From positions 2,388,565 to 2,452,564 of the forward strand of contig JAHBUV010000001.1 of NCBI GenBank assembly GCA_019637915.1: a stretch of 64,000 nucleotides of DNA, given 5' to 3'. The notes under the pieces are model-generated. The model worked only from the letters and a program-made list of their open reading frames with translations. It ran no database searches and was not told the DNA's origin. Position numbers and translations under genes: made by a program. This DNA comes from Pseudobdellovibrionaceae bacterium (GTDB taxonomy: Bacteria; Bdellovibrionota; Bdellovibrionia; Bdellovibrionales; Bdellovibrionaceae). Every line of letters begins with the position of its first letter. Positions within the stretch are counted from its first letter, which is position 1. Below are positions 58,098 to 64,000 of the stretch, one piece after another.

Positions 58098-61000
58098 GTC
58101 TCGCGCGTCTTTCCATCCAACGTCCCATTTTCACGGTTTGCGTGACCATCGGCATCCTGGTGGCCGGCCTGGTCGGGTTCAAATCCATGAGCGTCGACCT
58201 CTACCCCGACGTCAGCATCCCCATCGTGTCGGTGCAGACGACCTATCCGGGCGCGGGACCGGCCGAGATCGAAACCCTGGTCAGCCGCCCCGTCGAGGAC
58301 GAGATCAGCACGATCTCGGGCATCAAGCGCCTGACCTCGAAAAGCCTCGAGGGCGTGAGCCAGGTGATCGTCGAGTTCCAGAGCAGCGTGCCGGCGGCCT
58401 ACGCCGAACAGCAGGTCCGCGACAAGGTGAACATCGCCAAGGCCAAGCTGCCCCAGGAGATCAAAGACCCGGTCATCAAAAAATTCGACCCGGCGGATAC
58501 GCCGATCCTGGTGCTCGCGCTGTCGGCCAAGAACATCGGCGACGCCGAGCTTTACGATCTGGCCGATCAGTTCGTGAAGCCGCGCCTGGAACAGATCAAC
58601 AACGTCGGCGCCATCCAGATCATCGGCGGCCGCAAACGCGAAATCCACGTCTCCCTGGACCGCGCCAAATTGCGCGCCCGCGAGATCTCCGTCACCCAGG
58701 TGGCGAACCAGATCGGCGCCTCGGGCGAAAACGTGCCCAGCGGCAAAGTGAACCAGGGCGACAAGGAGCTGATCTTCCGCGGCTTCGGTGAATTCCAATC
58801 CGTGCCCGAGATCTCCGACACCCTGGTCAACCTGTACGGCAACGAAGTGCCCACCCGCGTGGCGGACCTGGGCACGGTGAGCGACACCCTCGAGGACGAG
58901 AAATCCCGCGGCTTCGTGCGCGGGGAGCGCGCCATCCTGCTGCAGGTCTACCGCCAGGCCGGTTCCAACACGGTGGCAGTCGCGAACGACGTCGTGAAAC
59001 AGATGAAGGTGATCGAGCCCGAACTCGCCAAGATCAAAGGCGAACCGAGCCTGCAGATGATCACGGACTCCAGCACGACGATCAAAAACAACGTCTTCGA
59101 CGTCTACGAGACCATCATCATCGGGATCATCCTGACGGTGATCACGGTGCTCTTCTTCCTGGGAAGCCCGCGCTCGACCCTGATCACGGCGCTGTCCCTG
59201 CCGGTGTCCCTGATCGGCTCCTTCGCCCTGTTGAAGCTCGCCGGCTTCTCGATCAACATCGTCACCTTGCTGGCCCTGACGCTGGCGGTGGGCCTGCTGA
59301 TCGACGACGCCATCGTGGTGATCGAGAACATCTACCGCCGCATGGAACTCGGTGAGGAAGCGAAGACCGCGTCCGATCGCGGGGCGGGCGAGATCCAGAT
59401 GGCCGTGTTCGCCATCACGCTCGTGATCATGGCGGTCTTCGTGCCGGTGGCCATGGCGTCGGGCATGATCGGCCAGTTCCTGAAGCAATTCGGCCTGACC
59501 GTGGCGTTCTCCATGGCGATCAGCTTGTTCGTGGCTTTGACCATCATCCCGATGCTGGCCGCCTACTTCGGCGGTTCGGGTCACGCCGCGCACGGGACGG
59601 CGACCTCGAATTCCCTCTACGATCAGACCTTGGGCCGGTTGTTGAGGGGCTTCGACCGCTTCCAGACCTGGCTCGAGAACATGTACGAAAAACTGCTGCG
59701 CATGACCCTGGAGCACGCCGCCCTCACGGTGATGGCGACCTTCGTGGTCTTCGGCCTGAGCCTGTACACGGCGGCCCACGTTCCCTTCGAGTTCATCCCC
59801 GACGACGACAGCGGCCAGATCACGGTGACCCTCGAGACGGCCCCTGGCACGAACCTGGACGGCATGAACAAGATCGCCACCGTCGTGGATGAGGCCATCC
59901 TGAAAAACCCGGAGGTGGATTTCACCATGTACTTCGTCGGCAACCAGTACGGCGAGGCGAACAAGTCCAGCTTCTACGTGCGCCTGAAAGACCAGCGGAC
60001 GGTGTCGACGGTGCAGTTCCGCGATCAGCTGCGCGGGCAACTGGCCACGGTGGCGGCTGGCGCCAACCCGGTTGTGAAAAAGTACGACGCCTCCGGCAGC
60101 GGCATGGCCGCGCAGCCGGTGACCATCAACCTGATTTCGGCGAACCCGGAATCCCTGGAAAAATACGCCGCCACGCTGATGGCGCACATGAAAAAAGACG
60201 CCCGCCTGAAAGACGTGGACAGCAACTACCGCACGGGCAAGCCCGAGCTGCAAGTCCGCCTGAAAAACGGCGCCGCCCGCGAGTACGGGATCAACACGAA
60301 AACCATGGGCCAGGAGCTGCGCGCCCAGGTGGAGGGTTTCACCCCCGCCAAGTTCCGCGAGAACGGCCGCGAGTACGAGGTGCGCGTGCGCCTGAACGAA
60401 GAGCAGCGCGACCTGAAGAAAATGTACTCGCAGGTCTACGTCCCGAACATCAACCGCAAGCTCGTGCGCCTGTCCGACGTGGCCGACGGCAAGATCGTCG
60501 ACGGCCCGGCCTCGGTGGAGCGTCAGGACCGCGGCCGTTACATCCAGGTCACGGCGGGTCTCGCCCCGGGCGTGGGCTTGAGCAACGTCATGAACGACCT
60601 CAACCGCGCCATGGCCGAAGGCGAGATGAAGCTGCCCTCGGACGTGCGCATCTCCCTGGCCGGCGACGCCGAGAACATGAAGGAGATGATGGGTTCCGTG
60701 CTGATCGCCCTCGGCTTCGGCGTGCTGGTGATCTACCTGATCCTGTCGAGCCTCTATGAGTCCTTCATCACGCCGATCACGATCATGGTGTCCCTGCCGC
60801 TCGCTCTGAGCGGGGCTTTCCTCGGCCTGTACCTGACGGGCAAGAGCATGAACATGTTCGCGATCCTGGGCCTGTTCACCCTGATCGGGGTGGCCGGCAA
60901 GAACGGGATTCTGCTCGTCGACTTCGCCATGCAGCTGATCCGTGAGGGCGTGGACCGCGGCGAGGCCCTTATCCAGGCGGGCAAGGCGCGCCTGCGCCCG

Positions 61001-61297
61001 ATCCTGATGACGTCCTTCGCCCTGATCGCGGGCACGGTGCCGATCGCCATCGGCCTGAACGCGGCTTCGCGCACGCGCACCTCCATGGGCGTGGTCATCA
61101 TCGGCGGGGTCGTGATCTCGACCATCCTGACCCTGGTGGTGGTGCCGGCGCTGTTCACCTACATCGACCGCTTCCGCCTCTGGGCGAACCGCGTGGGCTC
61201 CCGCTTCACGTCGGAAGGCGCGCCCTCCGGCGCGCACGCGGCCGAAGCGGCGGTCGTGACGGCGGAAGAGGCTTCGGCGGAAGGGAGGACGTTGTGA
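58094..61297 (+). CDS. HAE1-type RND efflux transporter
   Basis: 1067 residues, complete: 12 TM helices with two large periplasmic loops. [25 protein letters not shown] at the N-terminus, the TM4 proton-relay pair of aspartates in [22 protein letters not shown], and [21 protein letters not shown] near the second half. It exports hydrophobic compounds by proton antiport. Directly preceded by TolC and followed (GTGA overlap) by a TetR gene. The lack of an MFP gene in the operon is unusual. Confidence 0.93.
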   Translation: MSLARLSIQRPIFTVCVTIGILVAGLVGFKSMSVDLYPDVSIPIVSVQTTYPGAGPAEIETLVSRPVEDEISTISGIKRLTSKSLEGVSQVIVEFQSSVPAAYAEQQVRDKVNIAKAKLPQEIKDPVIKKFDPADTPILVLALSAKNIGDAELYDLADQFVKPRLEQINNVGAIQIIGGRKREIHVSLDRAKLRAREISVTQVANQIGASGENVPSGKVNQGDKELIFRGFGEFQSVPEISDTLVNLYGNEVPTRVADLGTVSDTLEDEKSRGFVRGERAILLQVYRQAGSNTVAVANDVVKQMKVIEPELAKIKGEPSLQMITDSSTTIKNNVFDVYETIIIGIILTVITVLFFLGSPRSTLITALSLPVSLIGSFALLKLAGFSINIVTLLALTLAVGLLIDDAIVVIENIYRRMELGEEAKTASDRGAGEIQMAVFAITLVIMAVFVPVAMASGMIGQFLKQFGLTVAFSMAISLFVALTIIPMLAAYFGGSGHAAHGTATSNSLYDQTLGRLLRGFDRFQTWLENMYEKLLRMTLEHAALTVMATFVVFGLSLYTAAHVPFEFIPDDDSGQITVTLETAPGTNLDGMNKIATVVDEAILKNPEVDFTMYFVGNQYGEANKSSFYVRLKDQRTVSTVQFRDQLRGQLATVAAGANPVVKKYDASGSGMAAQPVTINLISANPESLEKYAATLMAHMKKDARLKDVDSNYRTGKPELQVRLKNGAAREYGINTKTMGQELRAQVEGFTPAKFRENGREYEVRVRLNEEQRDLKKMYSQVYVPNINRKLVRLSDVADGKIVDGPASVERQDRGRYIQVTAGLAPGVGLSNVMNDLNRAMAEGEMKLPSDVRISLAGDAENMKEMMGSVLIALGFGVLVIYLILSSLYESFITPITIMVSLPLALSGAFLGLYLTGKSMNMFAILGLFTLIGVAGKNGILLVDFAMQLIREGVDRGEALIQAGKARLRPILMTSFALIAGTVPIAIGLNAASRTRTSMGVVIIGGVVISTILTLVVVPALFTYIDRFRLWANRVGSRFTSEGAPSGAHAAEAAVVTAEEASAEGRTL

Positions 61298-61932
61298 GAA
61301 TCTCGGCACGGCCTTCGCGCAAGGCCACTTCACAAGGCAATGCCCGGGAACGATTGATCCACGCGGCCCTCAAGCTCTTCGCGGAGAGGGGGCCGGACGC
61401 GGTGTCGGTGAAAGAGATCAGCGACCGCGCCCGCATCAACGTCAGCCTGATCTCCTATTACTTCGGCGGCAAGGAAGGGCTGTTGGACGCCGTGTTGGAG
61501 AGCCTGGCCGAATCGCGCTTGCGCGACTTCGACCGCATTTTGGTCAAGGTGGATTCAGCCCGGGAGTTCCGCGTGCGGCTGACCTTGCTCCTGCGCAACC
61601 TGATTCATTTCTTCCGCGGCCATCGCGAGCTCGTGCGTTTGTTTTTCGAAGAACTCGAGCGTGGCCAGAGCCAGGCGGAAAAAATCAACGCGATCACTTT
61701 CCGCCGCCTGGGTGATCGCCTGGAGGCTTTTTTGAGCGAAGCGAAAAGGGCGGGCTTCATGCGCCAGGAGGGGAATGTGAAGATCATCGCCCTGCAGATT
61801 TTCGCCCCCGTGGGGCAGCTGATGAGGAACGACCGGAGCCTGGAGCGCTTTCACGGCATTTCCCTGTATGATCCCCGTTTTTGCCGGCAACTGGTCCGTC
61901 AGATCGTCGCCGGCGTCGCCTCGGCGGCTTAA
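61294..61932 (+). CDS. TetR-family regulator at the end of the efflux operon
   Basis: 212 residues, GTG start overlapping the RND stop (GTGA). HTH: IHAALKLFAERGPDAVSVKEISDRARINVSLISYYFGGKEGLLDAVLES. A helical ligand domain follows. A second TetR in the same operon as the pump suggests layered control, with the first TetR on the shared promoter. The convergent SRPBCC gene overlaps by 4 bases. Confidence 0.9.
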   Translation: MRISARPSRKATSQGNARERLIHAALKLFAERGPDAVSVKEISDRARINVSLISYYFGGKEGLLDAVLESLAESRLRDFDRILVKVDSAREFRVRLTLLLRNLIHFFRGHRELVRLFFEELERGQSQAEKINAITFRRLGDRLEAFLSEAKRAGFMRQEGNVKIIALQIFAPVGQLMRNDRSLERFHGISLYDPRFCRQLVRQIVAGVASAA

Positions 61933-62465
61933 CGCTTGTCACCCGGGAAGATCGCCTGCAGGTTGGCGATGCCCTTGTCCATCTCGTTGGTGAACATTTT
62001 CTCGCAATCGATGAAGACGCTGATCAGTTTCATGAAGAAGGACTGACGACCGCTCATCGCCCAGGTGAAGCGCGTGCCGCCCTCATCGGGGGAAATCTTG
62101 TAATGGATGTCCTGCTCGCCCTCGAAAGGCTTGCGCATCCGGAGCTTCAGATCGACCTGTGAGGAGGGCGTCGCCTGCACGACCTCCAGCTGACCCGCGC
62201 CGACATCGCCGTTGCCTTCGAAATCCATGACGGCGCCGGTGCCGCTCTCCGCGCCCGAGAAGGTTTTTTTCATGCTCGGGTCTTTTTGCTCGTAGGGATT
62301 CCACTGACCGCCCAGCTTCAGGTCCGTCAGGTAGGGGTAAAGCTTCTCCGGCGTCGTCGCGATCACCGCCGTGCGCTCGAAATGGAACGAGTCCGGCTTC
62401 GTCGCCGCGTAACCGAGGACAATCACCACCAGCAAGACCAAAGCGATCAAAATCCTTTTGAGCAT
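61929..62465 (-). CDS. membrane-anchored SRPBCC (polyketide cyclase-like) protein
   Basis: 178 residues. A single N-terminal TM helix (MLKRILIALVLLVVIVLGYA), then a ligand-binding START-like fold: FHFERTAVIATTPEKLYPYLTDL, WNPYEQKDPSMKKTFSG, GTRFTWAMSG. Substrate unknown. It stands alone downstream of the efflux operon on the opposite strand. Confidence 0.85.
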   Translation of the reverse strand: MLKRILIALVLLVVIVLGYAATKPDSFHFERTAVIATTPEKLYPYLTDLKLGGQWNPYEQKDPSMKKTFSGAESGTGAVMDFEGNGDVGAGQLEVVQATPSSQVDLKLRMRKPFEGEQDIHYKISPDEGGTRFTWAMSGRQSFFMKLISVFIDCEKMFTNEMDKGIANLQAIFPGDKR

Positions 62466-62543
62466 GAAATCCCCTCCCGTGGGTTCGTCTGGGGAAAGGT
62501 TAGCACAGCCAAGGACGGGATCGAGGTTTTTTTTGAGGATGAT

Positions 62544-62655
62544 TTAATCGTCAATATCTTTTCGGTGGCCGATACGGATGATCGTGATTTGAATCACTTT
62601 CTTTTCAATCACATAAACAACCCGATAATCCTGAAGGAAGGATGGTCCTGTCGAA
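62544..62655 (-). pseudogene. truncated RelE/ParE-like toxin remnant
   Basis: Minus-strand reading ending TAA at 62544 gives ...QDYRVVYVIEKKVIQITI and then IRIGHRKDIDD, matching the C-terminal core of RelE toxins (DYRVxYxI, RIGHRxD). No start codon or N-terminal half is present; the fragment begins where the peptidase gene stops. No antitoxin gene is visible. A deletion relic. Confidence 0.7.
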
Positions 62656-64000
62656 TCACTCCGGCACGTGCTTCGACAGGAATGAATACTGCGTCCGGTA
62701 GCCGAGCAGCCGGTCTTTTTCCGTGCCCGCCGTGTGGCCTTGATCCTGGATGAAATGGATCAGGTGGGGTTTGTCCGAATTTTTCAGTTTCTCCAGAAAC
62801 TCCGTCATCGTGCTCGCGGGAACTCGTTTGTCGTGCGTGCCGTGCGCGATGTAGATCGGGGCTTTCAGCTGTTCAAAGTGGGTGAGGGGCGAGCGCTCCA
62901 CGTAAAGATCGCGATGGTCTTTGAGGGGACCAAGAAGCATTTCAACCCAGTCGGAGATCCACGAGTCCTCGTGAAATTTCACGAGATCGGCGAAACCGGC
63001 CCAGCAGACGCCGAATCCCCAAGGATACTGCGAGTCGACGCCTTTGAAGCCGGAGGGCATCGTCAAGGCGCGAAGCGTGGCGTAGCCGCCATGGCTGCCG
63101 CCTTCAAGGCCGATGCGGGATGGATCCAAGCCCAGTTTTTTCTCAAGAAAACGCGCCGCCCAGACCAGATCCAGGATTTCATTGCCGCCCAGATCCCCTC
63201 GCAGCATTTTTTCCCATTCCTGTCCGTAGCCCCAGCTGCCGCGCACGGCGGGACTGAAAAAGGCAAAACCTTGTTCCAGCCACAAGTGGGCCTCCGGCCA
63301 ATAAATGTCGTTGCCGCCGTAAAAAGAGGTGATGACCGCGCCGCGCAGTTTCGAGGCTTTCGGCAGGGCAAGATAGCCCGGGATTTCGAGACCATCAAAA
63401 GAGGGATATTTTAGGAATTCATAGCCCCGGCATTGAACCAAATCCGCCGCATTGCCGCGATGGAGGTTGATCTCTCGAAGCGGCTGGAGGGTGCCCGCGT
63501 CCAACTCCCGCAGGCAACTGACCTGATCCATCGCCGTTTGATTGACCCACAGGCGGGAGGAGTGCGCGAAAGTCCTCAACGTGCCTTTGAAGGAAGTCGT
63601 TTTGATGTCTTTGGAGTTGAGGTCCAGAAGATGGACGAGGGTCAGGCCTTGTTCGGGCCGGGGTTCCGCGATCAAAGCTTTGAGATCGGCGTTCCGGGAG
63701 CCAATGCGCGCGCTGGAAGCCAGGCGGCCGTCGAAATGATGGATTTTCTCGATGTGCCCGTCCTTGAAATGAAGACGGTAAAAGTTCTGGTGCCCCTCAT
63801 GCTGGCTCGTGAAGTGCAGGTGGTCCGGCGCGATGTCAAAACTCCAGATGTTCAAAGCGGAGTTTTCAACTTCTTTGTTCAAGAGAAAATGGTGAGTCTT
63901 CGTGTCAAGATCGAAGCAGGCGATGTTCAGGTTCGCGCGGCGATTGCCGCGATCAACGACAAAATAAAGTTTCCGGCCATCTTGCGAGGGAATGGTTTCG
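62656..64000 (-). CDS. prolyl oligopeptidase-family (S9) serine peptidase, 5' end cut by window edge
   Basis: 448 codons seen; the frame is open to base 64000, so N-terminal beta-propeller sequence is missing; family proteins are about 700 residues. The C-terminal alpha/beta hydrolase part is intact with the triad: Ser in EGGSHGGYATL, Asp in AHGTHDKRVPA, His in QDQGHTAGT. The beta-propeller part (HEGHQNFYRLHF) limits substrates to short peptides. The TTG at 63882 inside the frame is not the start. Confidence 0.9.
   Translation of the reverse strand, partial: ETIPSQDGRKLYFVVDRGNRRANLNIACFDLDTKTHHFLLNKEVENSALNIWSFDIAPDHLHFTSQHEGHQNFYRLHFKDGHIEKIHHFDGRLASSARIGSRNADLKALIAEPRPEQGLTLVHLLDLNSKDIKTTSFKGTLRTFAHSSRLWVNQTAMDQVSCLRELDAGTLQPLREINLHRGNAADLVQCRGYEFLKYPSFDGLEIPGYLALPKASKLRGAVITSFYGGNDIYWPEAHLWLEQGFAFFSPAVRGSWGYGQEWEKMLRGDLGGNEILDLVWAARFLEKKLGLDPSRIGLEGGSHGGYATLRALTMPSGFKGVDSQYPWGFGVCWAGFADLVKFHEDSWISDWVEMLLGPLKDHRDLYVERSPLTHFEQLKAPIYIAHGTHDKRVPASTMTEFLEKLKNSDKPHLIHFIQDQGHTAGTEKDRLLGYRTQYSFLSKHVPE

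Noticed and set aside
58064..61333. A 1089-codon open frame on the minus strand
   Set aside because: Exactly antisense to the RND transporter; His/Asp/Arg-rich composition, no domain.

Overview
The window is a GC-rich bacterial chromosome segment packed with short-overlap operons. Gene content points to a predatory or gliding deltaproteobacterial-type Gram-negative, most likely Bdellovibrionota (inference). The main pointers are a ten-gene envelope operon resembling the Agl/Glt gliding machinery of Myxococcus (TolQ/TolR-type motor, AgmX-like TonB protein, TPR proteins, beta-barrel, lipoproteins), many secreted or lipid-anchored proteins, a PilZ protein and many hybrid kinases. No rRNA and no CRISPR array were seen; one tRNA (Leu, CAG) is present.

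Layout. 1-2.2 kb: translation genes tsaD (cut by the edge), rsmA and smpB. 2.2-6.1 kb: a HAMP membrane protein, a coiled-coil lipoprotein, a PilZ protein, a small protein and an NlpC/P60-like lipoprotein. 6.2-14.3 kb: a minus-strand signalling operon (CHASE3-GAF hybrid kinase with three receivers, CheR, CheB, REC-kinase-REC) followed by an FAD/Rieske oxidoreductase. 14.4-18.2 kb: a class V aminotransferase, a rhomboid protease and an OPT transporter. 18.4-23.8 kb: small secreted proteins, a copper-type MerR regulator with a divergent periplasmic protein, a methyltransferase, and an ArsR-SRPBCC pair. 24-25.5 kb: an AT-rich AAA+ ATPase beside tRNA-Leu. 25.5-27.3 kb: an RlmM-like methyltransferase, a small protein and MarR. 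27.36-30.28 kb: an intact AT-rich insertion element with 25-bp terminal inverted repeats, 9-bp target duplications, a transposase and three passenger genes, inserted just upstream of marR. 30.4-34.6 kb: two response regulators, a hybrid kinase with HPt, and a nitroreductase. 34.6-45.7 kb: the gliding-like operon. 45.9-53.7 kb: NUDIX, thioesterase, AAA+/DUF4143 ATPase, a nuclease-helicase pair, DUF1989 and a GntA-like (YqcI/YcgG) protein. 53.8-62.5 kb: an M15-like peptidase, SDR, TetR, TolC, RND pump, second TetR and SRPBCC protein. 62.5 kb to the end: a RelE-like remnant and a prolyl-oligopeptidase cut by the right edge.

How it works together. Three sensory blocks (the CheR/CheB kinase operon, the two regulators with the HPt kinase, and PilZ) suggest a lifestyle with complex signal processing. 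The motor operon would use proton flow through TolQ/TolR to drive a periplasm-spanning TonB-like protein coupled to TPR and outer-membrane parts. Non-coding signals include a palindromic repeat family at three gene ends (two between convergent genes), paired A-tract palindromes in front of both solitary AAA+ ATPase genes, a CueR-type promoter, an ArsR-type operator over a -10 box, duplicated TetR-type operators, and a hairpin that buries a ribosome binding site.
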